Below are positions 17,515 through 27,080 of a stretch of DNA of 64,000 bases, one piece after another. Both the position numbers and the translations under genes were made by a program. Positions within the stretch are counted from its first letter, which is position 1. Each line of letters begins with the position of its first letter. The DNA comes from Sphingopyxis sp. H053 (GTDB taxonomy: Bacteria > Pseudomonadota > Alphaproteobacteria > Sphingomonadales > Sphingomonadaceae), in contig NZ_LNRU01000006.1 in the NCBI RefSeq assembly GCF_001468225.1, forward strand, positions 310,001 to 374,000, given 5' to 3'. The notes under the pieces are model-generated. The model did not search any database. It had not been told where the DNA came from and saw only the letters and a program-made list of their open reading frames with translations.

Positions 17515-20500
17515 ATGGCCTTCAGCCCCTTTGTCCCCCTTCGCGTCTTTTCCAGCTACACGATGCTCGAAGGGGCGATCGAGCCCAAGTTGATCGCCAA
17601 GGCGGCCCGCGAACGCGGGTTTCCGGCGATCGCGGTCGCCGATCGCAACGGGCTTTACGGCGTCATGGCATTTGGCGAGGCGTGCAAGGCGGCGGGGGTG
17701 CAGCCGATCGTCGGCACGCTGCTGAGCGTCGCACGCCCCGGACAGCGCCTCGCGAACGGCGCTCCGATCATCGACTGGCTCGCGCTCTATGCGCAGGACA
17801 ATGCCGGATATGACAATCTATGCGCGCTCGTGTCGGCGGCGCATCTCGGCCGTCCGGTCGAGCAGGACCCGCATGTGCTGCTGTCCGACATCGCGGGCAG
17901 GACCGACGGGCTGATCTGCCTCACCGGCGGCGGCGAGGGTGCGCTCGCGCGATTGCTCGCGGGCGAGCAGAAGAGCGCGGCCGACGATTATGTCGAACAA
18001 CTGGAAGCGCTGTTCGGCGGGCGGCTCTATATCGAACTCTCGCGGCGCGGCGATGCGACCGAGGTCGCGGCCGAAGCGGCGCTGATCGATCTGGCCTATG
18101 CGCGCGCGCTGCCGATCGTTGCGACGAACCCGGCGAATTTCGTCGAACCGAACTTCCATCCCGCGCACGACGCGATGCTGTGTATCGCGCAGTCGGCCTA
18201 TGTCGAGAGCGAGGACCGGCGCGTTTCGAGCCCCGAAGCCTGGCTGAAACCCGCCGAAGCGATGGAAGACGCCTTCTCGGACCTGCCCGAGGCAATCCGC
18301 AACAGTTTGGTCGTCGCGCAGCGCTGCGCGTTCATGGCGCCGAAGCGCGCGCCGATCCTGCCAAGCCTCGCGGGCGACCGCGAGGGCGAGGCGGCGCAGC
18401 TTGCACAGGATGCGCGCGCGGGGCTGGAGGCACGGCTCGCGCTCTATCCCGACCTCGGCGAAGACGAACGAAACGCCTATATCGCACGGCTCGATTTCGA
18501 GGTTGGCGTCATCGTCCAAATGGGCTTCCCCGGCTACTTCCTGATCGTTGCCGACTTCATCAAATGGGCGAAAAATCACGACATTCCGGTGGGTCCGGGG
18601 CGCGGCTCGGGCGCGGGCAGCGTTGTCGCCTGGGCGCTGACGATCACCGACCTCGATCCACTGAAGCTCGGCCTGCTCTTCGAACGCTTCCTCAATCCCG
18701 AACGCGTGTCGATGCCCGACTTCGACATCGACTTCTGCGAAACGCGGCGGGGCGAAGTGATCCGCTATGTGCAGGAGAAATATGGCCGGGACACGGTGGC
18801 GCAGATCATCACCTTCGGTAAGCTGAAGGCGCGCGCGGTGCTCAAGGACACCGGGCGCGTGCTCCAGATGAGCTATGGCCAGGTCGACCGGCTCGCGAAG
18901 CTGGTCCCGAACCATCCGACCGACCCCTGGACGCTCGAACGCGCGCTGAACGGCGTCGCCGAGCTGATGACCGAATATAAGCAGGACGACGGGGTGCGGC
19001 GCCTGTTCGATATGGCGCGCCAATTGGAAGGCCTGCCGCGGCACAGCTCTACCCATGCCGCGGGTGTTGTGATCGGCGACCGCCCGCTCGACCAGCTCGT
19101 CCCGCTCTATCGCGATCCGCGTTCGGACATGCCGGTGACACAGTTCGACATGAAATATGTCGAGAGCGCGGGGCTGGTAAAATTCGACTTCCTCGGGCTC
19201 AAGACTTTGTCGGTGCTCAAGGAGGCGCGACGCCTGCTCGCGCTGCGCGGGATCGACGTCGATCTCGACACGCTGGCGTGGGACGATACCGCGGTTTACG
19301 AGCTGCTCCAGCGCGGCGAGACGGTCGGGGTGTTCCAGCTGGAATCCGAAGGCATGCGGCGCACGCTGTCGGCGGTGAAACCGACCAATTTCGGCGACAT
19401 CATCGCGCTCGTCGCGCTCTACCGTCCTGGTCCGATGGACAATATCCCGCTGTTCGGCGCGCGTAAGAACGGGCGCGAGGCGATCGCCTATCCGCACCCG
19501 CTGCTCGAAGGCATCCTTGCCGAAACCTATGGCATTTTCGTCTATCAGGAACAGGTGATGCAGGCGGCGCAGATCCTGGCGGGCTACAGTCTCGGCGGCG
19601 CCGACCTGCTGCGCCGCGCGATGGGCAAGAAGGTCCAGGCCGAAATGGACGCGCAGCGCGAGACCTTTGTGAAGGGCTGCGGCGAGCATAACCAGATCGC
19701 TCCCAAGGCGGCGAACGAGCTGTTCGACTTGATCGACAAGTTCGCGGGCTATGGCTTCAACAAGAGCCACGCCGCCGCCTATGCGCTGCTGTCGTACCAG
19801 ACCGCGTGGCTGAAGGCGCATTATCCGCACGAATTCTTCGCGGCATCGATGTCGTTCGATAGCCATCAGACCGACAAATTGTCGATCTTCATCGACGATA
19901 TGCGGCGCCTCGACGTCGGAATCGCGCCGCCGTCGGTCAACGACAGCGAGGCCGATTTCTCGGTCGGCCGCGACGACGATGGGCTGACGGTCCGTTACGC
20001 GCTCGGCGCGCTCAAGGGCGTGGGCGAAAAGGCGATGGAAGCGCTGGTCGCCGAGCGCGCCAAGGGCGATTTTGCGTCGCTCGACGATTTCGCGAGCCGC
20101 ATCGATCCCAAGCTGCTCAACCGGCGCCAGATCGAGGCGCTGGCGGGGGCGGGGGCGTTCGACCCCATCGAGCCCGATCGTCCGCGCGCCTTTGCCGGCG
20201 CCGAAAGCCTGCTCGCCTGCGCGAACAGCTCGGCGCACGAACGCTCGACGGGTCAGGGCGGCCTGTTCGGCGGCGATATCGCGATCGCACCGGCGTTGCA
20301 GCTGCCCGCCGCCGAGCCGTGGACGCTCGCTGAACGCATGACGCGCGAGAAGGACGCCTTCGGCTTCTATTTCTCATCGCATCCAGTCGAGCAATATGAG
20401 GCGATCGTCGCGGCGCGCGGCGCGCGGTCCTATGGCGACATCTGCGCCAATGTCGAAATGACGCCGGGTACGCGCATTCCGATGACGATGGCGGGCATGG

Positions 20501-21000
20501 TCGAAAGCGCGCGGCCGCGCGTGTCGCAGCGCGGCAATCGTTTCCTCAACCTGACGCTTTCCGACCGCAGCGGGCAATTCCAGTCGAGTTGTTTCGACGA
20601 ACAGGCCGGCAAGATATTGGAAGCACTCGCGGCCGACGGCGGCTGCGCGATCCTGTCGGTCGAGCTCGACCTGCTCGAGGGCGAAGAAACGCCGCGCGTC
20701 ACGGTACGCGGCGCGCAGCCGCTGGCCGAAATGGCGGCGACCGCGGCGCTGGAACTGACATGCCGCGTCGCATTGCCCGATGCGATCGCGGAGATGGCGC
20801 GCCTGCTCGAGCGGCGCGACGATGCGCGCGGCCGCGTGTTCGTTCTGACCGAGGATCCCGACACCGGCGACGAACTTCGCATCAACCTCGGCCGCGGTTT
20901 CGCGCTGGGTCCTGATCTCGTCGCGCGGTTCGAAACGGTCGCGGGTGTCAGCGACGTGACGCTGTCGCTGTTCACTCCCAAGGATTTTCGGGCGCGTTAG
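17515..21000 (+). CDS. dnaE: DNA polymerase III alpha subunit
   Basis: 1161 residues, the full DnaE1 length. The N-terminal PHP domain (about 1-270) is followed by the C-family polymerase core with PDFDIDFCE (catalytic Asp404 and Asp406), the GRGSGAGSVVAW block near 362, fingers, tandem HhH and an OB domain (RIPMTMAGMVESARP, about 990-1060). The PHP metal-site histidines are gone: LRVFSSYTMLEG replaces the usual LHVHSEYSLLEG and VADRN replaces TDHGN, so the domain should be structural only, as is common in proteobacterial DnaE. Opposite-strand frames of up to 806 codons here are shadows of GC-rich coding. Confidence 0.98.
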   Translation: MAFSPFVPLRVFSSYTMLEGAIEPKLIAKAARERGFPAIAVADRNGLYGVMAFGEACKAAGVQPIVGTLLSVARPGQRLANGAPIIDWLALYAQDNAGYDNLCALVSAAHLGRPVEQDPHVLLSDIAGRTDGLICLTGGGEGALARLLAGEQKSAADDYVEQLEALFGGRLYIELSRRGDATEVAAEAALIDLAYARALPIVATNPANFVEPNFHPAHDAMLCIAQSAYVESEDRRVSSPEAWLKPAEAMEDAFSDLPEAIRNSLVVAQRCAFMAPKRAPILPSLAGDREGEAAQLAQDARAGLEARLALYPDLGEDERNAYIARLDFEVGVIVQMGFPGYFLIVADFIKWAKNHDIPVGPGRGSGAGSVVAWALTITDLDPLKLGLLFERFLNPERVSMPDFDIDFCETRRGEVIRYVQEKYGRDTVAQIITFGKLKARAVLKDTGRVLQMSYGQVDRLAKLVPNHPTDPWTLERALNGVAELMTEYKQDDGVRRLFDMARQLEGLPRHSSTHAAGVVIGDRPLDQLVPLYRDPRSDMPVTQFDMKYVESAGLVKFDFLGLKTLSVLKEARRLLALRGIDVDLDTLAWDDTAVYELLQRGETVGVFQLESEGMRRTLSAVKPTNFGDIIALVALYRPGPMDNIPLFGARKNGREAIAYPHPLLEGILAETYGIFVYQEQVMQAAQILAGYSLGGADLLRRAMGKKVQAEMDAQRETFVKGCGEHNQIAPKAANELFDLIDKFAGYGFNKSHAAAYALLSYQTAWLKAHYPHEFFAASMSFDSHQTDKLSIFIDDMRRLDVGIAPPSVNDSEADFSVGRDDDGLTVRYALGALKGVGEKAMEALVAERAKGDFASLDDFASRIDPKLLNRRQIEALAGAGAFDPIEPDRPRAFAGAESLLACANSSAHERSTGQGGLFGGDIAIAPALQLPAAEPWTLAERMTREKDAFGFYFSSHPVEQYEAIVAARGARSYGDICANVEMTPGTRIPMTMAGMVESARPRVSQRGNRFLNLTLSDRSGQFQSSCFDEQAGKILEALAADGGCAILSVELDLLEGEETPRVTVRGAQPLAEMAATAALELTCRVALPDAIAEMARLLERRDDARGRVFVLTEDPDTGDELRINLGRGFALGPDLVARFETVAGVSDVTLSLFTPKDFRAR

Positions 21001-21058
21001 CGATCCACGGTCGCCGCGCTCCTTCGGTAACCATCCAGCATGAAACAGGAGGTACGGA

Positions 21059-21466
21059 ATGACCCGAACGATTGCCGGCGCATGTCTTTGCGGTGCGGTC
21101 AGTTTCGAGATTGTCGGCGAATTTCACGCCTTCTATCTTTGCCATTGTTCGCGATGTCGCAAGGGTAGCGGGTCGGCGCATGGCGCAAACCTGTTCTCGG
21201 CAACGGCAAAGCTCAGCTGGTTGTCGGGAGAGGACAAGGTGAAATCCTATCACCTTCCTGCGACCCGCCATCAAAGAGACTTCTGCACCGAATGCGGGTC
21301 GGGGTTGCCGCGCGAAGTGATGCAGGGAGCGATGCTCGTCGTCCCGGCCGGAAGCATCGACAGCGCGATCGATATCCGGCCGACCGCGCATATCTGTTGT
21401 GACAGCCGCGCCGGATGGGACGCCGATCTGGAAACGGTTCCAAAGATCGGCGGGCTTCCCGGCTGA
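21059..21466 (+). CDS. GFA-family zinc-binding protein (glutathione-dependent formaldehyde-activating-like)
   Basis: 135 residues. It carries the Cys ligand sets of the GFA/CENP-V fold: ACLCGAV (residues 8-14), CHCSRCRK (about 28-35) and DFCTECGSG (about 77-85). Members of this family bind zinc; a few act on S-hydroxymethylglutathione, most are uncharacterised. It starts at ATG 21059 after an AGGAGGT site 5-8 bases upstream, a strong ribosome site. It stands alone between dnaE and the acyl-CoA ligase, with no sign of cotranscription with formaldehyde genes. Confidence 0.88.
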   Translation: MTRTIAGACLCGAVSFEIVGEFHAFYLCHCSRCRKGSGSAHGANLFSATAKLSWLSGEDKVKSYHLPATRHQRDFCTECGSGLPREVMQGAMLVVPAGSIDSAIDIRPTAHICCDSRAGWDADLETVPKIGGLPG

Positions 21467-21562
21467 TCGCGTCGCAGTTTTCGCGCCGGCCGATCCGTTG
21501 ACGCTTGCGTAAACCGCATTCCTCGCCTTATCCCTAGGGCAAAGAAATGAGAGGAATGCCTG

Positions 21563-23170
21563 ATGTCCGGAATGCAGAGCCAGCCGCTGCTGGTCACCAG
21601 CCTGATCGACCATGCCGCGCGCGAACATGCGAACCGCGAGATCGTGTCGCGCTGGGCCGATGGCAGCGTGACACGCACGACGTGGGGCGAGGTCGGGACG
21701 GATGCGCGCCGTTTCGCCGCGGCGATGACGCGGTTGGGGATGAACAAGGGCGACCGCATCGCGACGCTCGCGATGAACCATGGCCATCATCTCGTCAGCT
21801 GGTACGGCAGCGCGGGGATGGGCGGGGTGCTTCATACAGTGAACCCCCGGCTGTTCGACGAGCAGCTCGTCTATATCGTCAACGATGCCGATGACCGTGT
21901 GTTGCTGTTCGACGCGATGTTCCTGCCGATCGTCGAGCGGCTGCGCCCGCAGTTGCCAACAGTCGAGCATTTCATCCTGTTCGATGCACCGGCGCGCGAA
22001 GGCTATCTCTCGTACCGCGACCTGATCGACGCCGAGGACGGCAGCTTCGAATGGGTGCAGCTCGACGAGCGCGATCCGGTCGGTCTTTGCTATACGAGCG
22101 GGACGACGGGCAATCCCAAGGGCGTGCTCTACGAGCATCGCTCGAACGTCATCCATGCGATCACCGAGATCCAGCCCGACGTATTCGGCCTGTCGAATCG
22201 CAGCGTGATTCTGCCGATCGTGCCGATGTTCCACGCCAACAGCTGGGGCGTGCCCTTTGCCGCCGCGACGGTCGGCGCCAAGCTGGTGTTCTCGGCGACC
22301 AATGATGCGCAGGTGCTGTGCGACCTGATGCACGACGAGGGGGTCACCCACAGCGCCGGTGTACCGACGGTGTGGATCGCGATGTTCGCGCATATGGATG
22401 CGACCGGCATCGGTTACGGCAAGCTCGAACGCGTGATCATCGGCGGATCGGCGGCGCCGCGCGCGATGATCGAACGCTTCATGCGGGCGGGAATCGCGGT
22501 CGGTCATGCGTGGGGGATGACCGAAACCAGCCCGATCGGGACGATGGGCAAGCGGCCGTGGAACTGGGACGAGCTGAGCTTTGACGAACAGGTCGACATC
22601 GTGTGCCGCCAGGGCTGCCCGCCGTTCGGGGTCGAGCTGCGCATCGTCGACGACGAGGACAAGGACTTGCCGCGCGACGGAGTGACCAGCGGGCGGCTAC
22701 AGTGCCGCGGACCGTGGATCATCCAGCGTTATTTCAAGGCCGATGTTGACGCCGCCGATGGCGACGGCTGGTTCGACACCGGCGATGTCGCGGTGCTGCA
22801 CCCCGACGGCGTCATGCAGATCACCGACCGCGCCAAGGATGTGATCAAGTCGGGCGGCGAGTGGATCAGCTCGATCGAACTCGAAAATGCTGCGGTCGGT
22901 GCGCCCGGGGTGCAGGAGGCGGCAGCGGTCGGCGTCTATCACCCGAAATGGGACGAGCGGCCGATCCTGTTGATCGTCAAAAAGCCGGGGTCCGAGGTGA
23001 GCGAGGCGGCGATCGTCGATTATCTGAAGGACAAGGTCGCCAAATGGTGGCTGCCCGACGAGATCGTCTTTGTCGACGAACTGCCGCACACGGCGACGGG
23101 CAAGATTTTGAAACGCCAGATCCGCGACGATTATAAGGATTACAAGCTGAAGTCGCTGGTGGGGGCATGA
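21563..23170 (+). CDS. Fatty-acyl-CoA ligase (AMP-binding, AlkK/medium-to-long-chain type)
   Basis: 535 residues of the ANL superfamily. The phosphate loop [11 protein letters not shown] is at about 176-186, followed by [11 protein letters not shown], the A5-type WGMTETSP, the GWFDTGDVA motif and the C-terminal KSGGEWIS, with catalytic Lys in TATGKILKR. It activates a carboxylic acid to acyl-CoA through an acyl-adenylate. The central [13 protein letters not shown] block is typical of the medium/long-chain AlkK-like group; chain length cannot be read. GAGAGG lies 10-15 bases before ATG 21563. No beta-oxidation genes adjoin. Confidence 0.93.
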   Translation: MSGMQSQPLLVTSLIDHAAREHANREIVSRWADGSVTRTTWGEVGTDARRFAAAMTRLGMNKGDRIATLAMNHGHHLVSWYGSAGMGGVLHTVNPRLFDEQLVYIVNDADDRVLLFDAMFLPIVERLRPQLPTVEHFILFDAPAREGYLSYRDLIDAEDGSFEWVQLDERDPVGLCYTSGTTGNPKGVLYEHRSNVIHAITEIQPDVFGLSNRSVILPIVPMFHANSWGVPFAAATVGAKLVFSATNDAQVLCDLMHDEGVTHSAGVPTVWIAMFAHMDATGIGYGKLERVIIGGSAAPRAMIERFMRAGIAVGHAWGMTETSPIGTMGKRPWNWDELSFDEQVDIVCRQGCPPFGVELRIVDDEDKDLPRDGVTSGRLQCRGPWIIQRYFKADVDAADGDGWFDTGDVAVLHPDGVMQITDRAKDVIKSGGEWISSIELENAAVGAPGVQEAAAVGVYHPKWDERPILLIVKKPGSEVSEAAIVDYLKDKVAKWWLPDEIVFVDELPHTATGKILKRQIRDDYKDYKLKSLVGA

Positions 23171-23192
23171 TCCAGCGCGCGACGTAAAAGGC

Positions 23193-23570
23193 GTCGCCCC
23201 TTGCGAAGGCAGGGGCCGCTGTCGGCATCGCTCAGCCGTTGATGTGTTCAAAAAGGTCGGCCCATTCGGGATTGGCCTCCGAGATCAGCCGAAGCTTCCA
23301 TCCGCGTTTCCACTTCTTCAGGGCTTTTTCGCGGACGATAGCTTCGTCGATCCGACCGAATGGCTCGGCATAGACCAAGCGCGTCAGATCCCATTTCTTG
23401 CAAAAATCCGAGCCGGTCCCTGATCGATGCATAAAGATGCGGGCAGGGAGATCGGCTGTTACGCCGATATAGAGGATGCCCATCGGCTTATTGGTCATGA
23501 TGTAGACATAGGCGCGTCCCATCAAAATCAGCTCCATGACCACAGCGGCCCCTGCCTTCGCAGGGGCGAC
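23193..23570. repeat. Inverted repeat pair enclosing a GIY-YIG gene
   Basis: The left arm (23193-23220, GTCGCCCCTTGCGAAGGCAG...) and right arm (23544-23570) are inverted copies that differ by one extra T in the left arm. They belong to the same CCCC..GCGAAGGC..GGGG family as the other pairs, but instead of a short spacer they enclose 323 bases holding exactly one gene, a GIY-YIG nuclease. The arms begin 12 bases beyond the stop and 22 bases before the start of that gene. Confidence 0.85.
23232..23522 (-). CDS. GIY-YIG family endonuclease-like protein (single domain)
   Basis: 96 residues, essentially one GIY-YIG domain. YVYIM (4-8) and LYIGVT (about 15-20) form the two-strand signature (variant of GIY..YIG). 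They are followed by LPARIFMHR with the expected Arg, and a C-terminal REKALKKWKRGWKLRLI helix with conserved Glu/Lys. Such single-domain proteins (YhbQ/UPF0213-like) are small predicted nucleases with no attached DNA-binding domain. ATG 23522 was chosen because GGAG lies nine bases upstream; ATG 23537 would add MELIL. It is flanked on both sides by inverted palindromic repeats and is opposite in direction to the acyl-CoA ligase, so it looks like an independent insertion. Confidence 0.88.
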   Translation of the reverse strand: MGRAYVYIMTNKPMGILYIGVTADLPARIFMHRSGTGSDFCKKWDLTRLVYAEPFGRIDEAIVREKALKKWKRGWKLRLISEANPEWADLFEHING

Positions 23571-23581
23571 GATTGTTTCTG

Positions 23582-24670
23582 CTAGAACAGCTCCATCTGC
23601 CCGTCGCGCTCGGGTGGCCTGAACAGGTCGCTGCGGATCGGGGGGAAGCTCCGGTCCATGCCATGTTCGCGGGCGGCGCGTTTGACGCGGGTGCGGATGA
23701 GCTGGGCCCAGACGCCGTGGCCCCGCATCCGCGTGAAGAAATCGGGATCATTGTCGCGGCCGCCGCGGATGTCCTGCACCATATGCATCACCTTGTCGGC
23801 GCGGTCGGGATAGTGCGCCGCGAGCCAGGCGCGGAACAAGGGCGCCACCTCGAAGGGCAGGCGCATCAATATATAGGACACACGGATCGCGCCTGCTTCG
23901 GCGGCGGCCTTCATAATGGCCTCAATCTCGTGGTCGGTGATCGCGGGGATGATCGGCGAGATATTGACCTGCGTCGGCACGCCCGCATCGATCAGCTTGC
24001 GGATCGCGGCAAGGCGGCGGCGCGGGTGCGGTGCGCGGGGTTCGAGCGTGCGCGCGATGGCAGGGTCGAGCGTCGTCACCGACACCGCGACCCCAATCAG
24101 ATTGTCGCGCGCCATGTCGGCGAGCAAGTCGATATCGCGCAGGACGCGGTCGGACTTGGTGGTGATGATCAGCGGGTGGCGCGTTTCGGCAAGAACTTCG
24201 ACGATCGAACGGGTGATGCCCCAGTCGCGCTCGATCGGCTGGTAGCCGTCGGTGTTGGTGCCGATCGCCAGCGGCGCCGGCGTATACCCACGCTTTGCCA
24301 GTTCGGCGCGCAGCAGCTTTGCGGCGTCGGGTTTGGCGAAGAGTTTGCTTTCGAAATCGAGCCCCGGTGACAGGTCGTGAAACGCATGAGTCGGGCGCGC
24401 GAAGCAATAGATGCAGCCATGTTCGCAGCCGCGATAGGGATTGATCGAGCGGTCGAAGCTGATGTCGGGTGACTTGTTACGCGAAATGATCGTTTTCGGG
24501 TGCTCGACCGTGACCGTCGTGCGCAGCGGCGGGGCGTCGCCGTCGATCTCCTCCGCTGCGTCGAGCCAGTCGCCGTCGAGAACGCGCTCGGCCGATCCGG
24601 TGCGCGTCGGCCGCAAATTGGTCGGCGCGCCGCGGCCCGCGATCGGGGGGAGGGGTTTGGGCGATTCCAT
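23582..24670 (-). CDS. PA0069/Rv2578c-family radical SAM protein
   Basis: 362 residues. The cluster motif is Cys82-x3-Cys86-x2-Cys89 (GCEHGCIYCFARP), the canonical CxxxCxxC of radical SAM enzymes, preceded by SFDRSINPYRG. It is distantly related to spore photoproduct lyase (SplB-like), but this subgroup has no proven reaction. It begins at ATG 24670 and ends 11 bases inside the region right of the GIY-YIG repeat pair. Upstream is another palindromic repeat pair. Neighbours give no hint of the substrate. Confidence 0.9.
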   Translation of the reverse strand: MESPKPLPPIAGRGAPTNLRPTRTGSAERVLDGDWLDAAEEIDGDAPPLRTTVTVEHPKTIISRNKSPDISFDRSINPYRGCEHGCIYCFARPTHAFHDLSPGLDFESKLFAKPDAAKLLRAELAKRGYTPAPLAIGTNTDGYQPIERDWGITRSIVEVLAETRHPLIITTKSDRVLRDIDLLADMARDNLIGVAVSVTTLDPAIARTLEPRAPHPRRRLAAIRKLIDAGVPTQVNISPIIPAITDHEIEAIMKAAAEAGAIRVSYILMRLPFEVAPLFRAWLAAHYPDRADKVMHMVQDIRGGRDNDPDFFTRMRGHGVWAQLIRTRVKRAAREHGMDRSFPPIRSDLFRPPERDGQMELF

Positions 24671-24715
24671 CGGGCCAAACTACGCGCCCGGTGAGAACAA
24701 ATAAAGAACATTCTC

Positions 24716-24792
24716 ATCGCCCCCGCGAAGGCCGGGGCCGCTATCGGCCTTGCGCTGCGTCACCAGCGGCCCCCGCCTTCGCGGGGGCGACG
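24716..24792. repeat. Inverted palindromic repeat pair (REP-like), type C
   Basis: Arms ATCGCCCCCGCGAAGGCCGG... and the inverse of CGTCGCCCCCGCGAAGGCGG... face each other between the moaB stop and the radical SAM start. The left arm has one extra C (GGCCGGGG), a small mismatch that weakens one internal hairpin. Confidence 0.88.
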
Positions 24793-24793
24793 G

Positions 24794-25318
24794 TTACTCG
24801 GTCAGCCGCGGCATCAGTTCGACAAAATTGCAGGGCTTGTGGCGGCTGTCGAGCTGCGTCGACAAAATGCCTTCCCATGCGTCGGTCACCGCGCCGGTCG
24901 AACCGGGGAGCGCGAAGATATAAGTGCCGCGCGCGACGACGGCGCAGGCGCGCGATTGGATCGTCGAAGTGCCGATCGTCTGATAGCTGAGCCAGCGGAA
25001 CAGCTCGCCGAATCCGGGAATGTCCTTGCCGTCTAGCCGGTGCAGCGCCTCGGGCGTGACGTCGCGTCCTGTCAGCCCCGTGCCGCCAGTGGTGATCACG
25101 ACATCGACCTGCGTGTCGTCGATCCAGTTATGGAGGCGCGAGACGATCAGGTCGGTCTCGTCCTTGATGATCGCGCGCGCGGCAAGAATATGCCCTGCGC
25201 CGGTCAGCAATAACTCGAGCTTGTCGCCCGACCGATCATCCGCAGCACTGCGGCTGTCCGATATCGTCAGCAGCGCGATGCGGACGGGCTTGAAGGCGAG
25301 ACTCTCGTCAATCGGCAT
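24794..25318 (-). CDS. moaB: Molybdenum cofactor biosynthesis protein B
   Basis: 174 residues from ATG 25318 (a TTG two codons earlier is possible). It belongs to the MogA/MoaB fold: [18 protein letters not shown] near the N-terminus, the [19 protein letters not shown] motif and [10 protein letters not shown] near the C-terminus. MoaB/MogA adenylylates molybdopterin before MoeA inserts molybdate, so it acts with moeA at 1.7-2.9 kb although the loci are apart. It overlaps the slt stop by 11 bases in the same direction, so it is probably on the slt message. Confidence 0.94.
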   Translation of the reverse strand: MPIDESLAFKPVRIALLTISDSRSAADDRSGDKLELLLTGAGHILAARAIIKDETDLIVSRLHNWIDDTQVDVVITTGGTGLTGRDVTPEALHRLDGKDIPGFGELFRWLSYQTIGTSTIQSRACAVVARGTYIFALPGSTGAVTDAWEGILSTQLDSRHKPCNFVELMPRLTE

Positions 25319-27077
25319 TCGCAAGACCGCCGCCGGCGTAGGTCAGGCGCGTGCGGTCCTTGCCGTCGGGGAAGCGCGGCCATTTGCCCTGCGCAAGCGC
25401 GGCGCGGCTGACCGACGGCTTGCCCTGCTGCGCCTCGTACATCCAGTAATTGCGCAGCACGATGCCGACATAGCCGCGCGTCTCCCAATAGGGGATCGAT
25501 TCCATGTAGAGCAGCGGGTCGCCGTTATCGCGGATTTCGGTCTGCCAACGCGCGACGGGCGCTGGACCGGCGTTGTAGGCGGCGATAACCTTGGGCAGTT
25601 GGCCGCCCGTCGCAGGATCGCGGCTGAGATATTGCAGATAACGCTGGCCGAGATCCATGTTCACCGCGGGCGTCTTGAGGTCGCCCAGTGCCGCGACTGC
25701 GCCTTCCCAACGCACGATATCGCGCGCAGTGCCGGGGCGCACCTGCATCAGCCCGGTAGCGCCCGCCGGGCTCACGACGCCGCGTTGGAAGCGTGATTCC
25801 TGGAGCGTGTGGGCAAAGACCAGCGCCGGATCGACGCGCCAGCCGCCGTTCGGCTCCCATTTCGGCTGCGGATAGCGGGCTTGGGCGGCAGGCTTGCGGC
25901 CCTGCGGCGTGTTGTGTGCAAGATAGAGCTGCGTCTCGGGCAAGCTGAGCGCGCCCGCCATCGCGAGCAATTGTTCATGCTGCCGCACGTCGCCGATCAG
26001 CGCCTGATGGCGGAGCAGCGCCCCGGCATATTTATCCTCACCAATCTCGGCGAATGCCATTGCGGCGCGGACATTGGGCAGATCTTCGAGTGCGCGCCAG
26101 GCGCTGCGGTCGGCGCGGACATTCTCGCGCTGGCGGTTCACTTCGACGCCCAGCGTTTCGACCGCGAGCAGACCGTAGAAGGTCTCCTCGTTGGCAGCAG
26201 CAGCGCGGAGGCGCGACTGGACCGACGCGGGTTCGCCCGCGGCGACGGCAGCACGCGCGGCCCAATAATAGGCCGCGGCGCGCAGTTCGCTGTCGGGTGC
26301 CTCCTTCGCGACGCGGTCGAACGCGGTCAGCGCGGTCCGATAGTCGCGGGTGCGCCACGCAGCGAGTCCCTTGACCCACGCGCCTTGCGTCGACCAGGCG
26401 CCCTGACCCTCGCTGCACTCGCTGGCGAGGCGGAGCGCGTTGGCGTCGTCATTCTCGATATAATAGGACCAGGCGACCTTCTGCCGCCATTCGTTGCGCG
26501 CCTCGGGGCTCAGCTGGTCGCCGACGGCGTTGAGCAGTGCTTCGGCGCCCGCGGGATCGTCATTTTTGATCCGGTCCGGAATCGAGCGGGCGAGCGCGGC
26601 CGCCGCGGGGTCACCGCTGATCGCATCGGCGCCAAGACGGCGCGGGGCGCTGCCTGACCAGGCGAGCCGCGACTGCGACGGCAGCGCCGGAAGGTCGGTT
26701 GCACCGCGCCGCGTCGCCAGCCGGCCAAGCTGTTCGGCCTGCGGCAGGAAAGGCGATCGCGAAAGGATCGGCATGATGTCGCTGACTTCGGCGCGCGGGC
26801 TGTTCGCCGCGGTGAGTAGCTCGGCGCGCAGGAAATCACCCAGCGGGCCATTGTCCGCGCCATCGAGCAGCGATTTGGCTTCCGCCCAGCGCTCGCTGCG
26901 GATCGCGGTCAGCACCTGCGTGTAGAGCTGCTTCTGTTTCGACGACAAGATGTCGGGCACCGTCTGCGGCGCCGACGCGAGATCGCGATTGCCGGCATCG
27001 GCGGCGAACGCCGGTGCGGAGCCAAGGGAGATCGCCAGAACGGCGCATGAAATCAGGGTTTTGGTCATATTCTGCAT
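25308..27077 (-). CDS. Soluble-type lytic murein transglycosylase (Slt family)
   Basis: 589 residues. A signal peptide spans 1-25 (ending AFAADAG). A long alpha-helical superhelical part follows, as in Slt70, then a C-terminal SLT domain. The catalytic Glu lies in [10 protein letters not shown], followed by [13 protein letters not shown] and YNAGP, the three SLT motifs. It cleaves peptidoglycan glycan strands in the periplasm with anhydro-muramic acid products. The start at 27077 comes three bases after the upstream UDG-like stop; an alternative ATG at 27068 is equally good. It is shorter than E. coli Slt (about 645). Confidence 0.92.
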   Translation of the reverse strand: MQNMTKTLISCAVLAISLGSAPAFAADAGNRDLASAPQTVPDILSSKQKQLYTQVLTAIRSERWAEAKSLLDGADNGPLGDFLRAELLTAANSPRAEVSDIMPILSRSPFLPQAEQLGRLATRRGATDLPALPSQSRLAWSGSAPRRLGADAISGDPAAAALARSIPDRIKNDDPAGAEALLNAVGDQLSPEARNEWRQKVAWSYYIENDDANALRLASECSEGQGAWSTQGAWVKGLAAWRTRDYRTALTAFDRVAKEAPDSELRAAAYYWAARAAVAAGEPASVQSRLRAAAANEETFYGLLAVETLGVEVNRQRENVRADRSAWRALEDLPNVRAAMAFAEIGEDKYAGALLRHQALIGDVRQHEQLLAMAGALSLPETQLYLAHNTPQGRKPAAQARYPQPKWEPNGGWRVDPALVFAHTLQESRFQRGVVSPAGATGLMQVRPGTARDIVRWEGAVAALGDLKTPAVNMDLGQRYLQYLSRDPATGGQLPKVIAAYNAGPAPVARWQTEIRDNGDPLLYMESIPYWETRGYVGIVLRNYWMYEAQQGKPSVSRAALAQGKWPRFPDGKDRTRLTYAGGGLANAD

Positions 27078-27080
27078 CCG

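Noticed and set aside
17818-20238. An 806-codon open frame on the minus strand inside dnaE
   Set aside because: It is fully opposite a clear dnaE, has Arg/His/Asp/Glu-rich low-meaning composition and no domain. It is a shadow of high GC at third codon positions.
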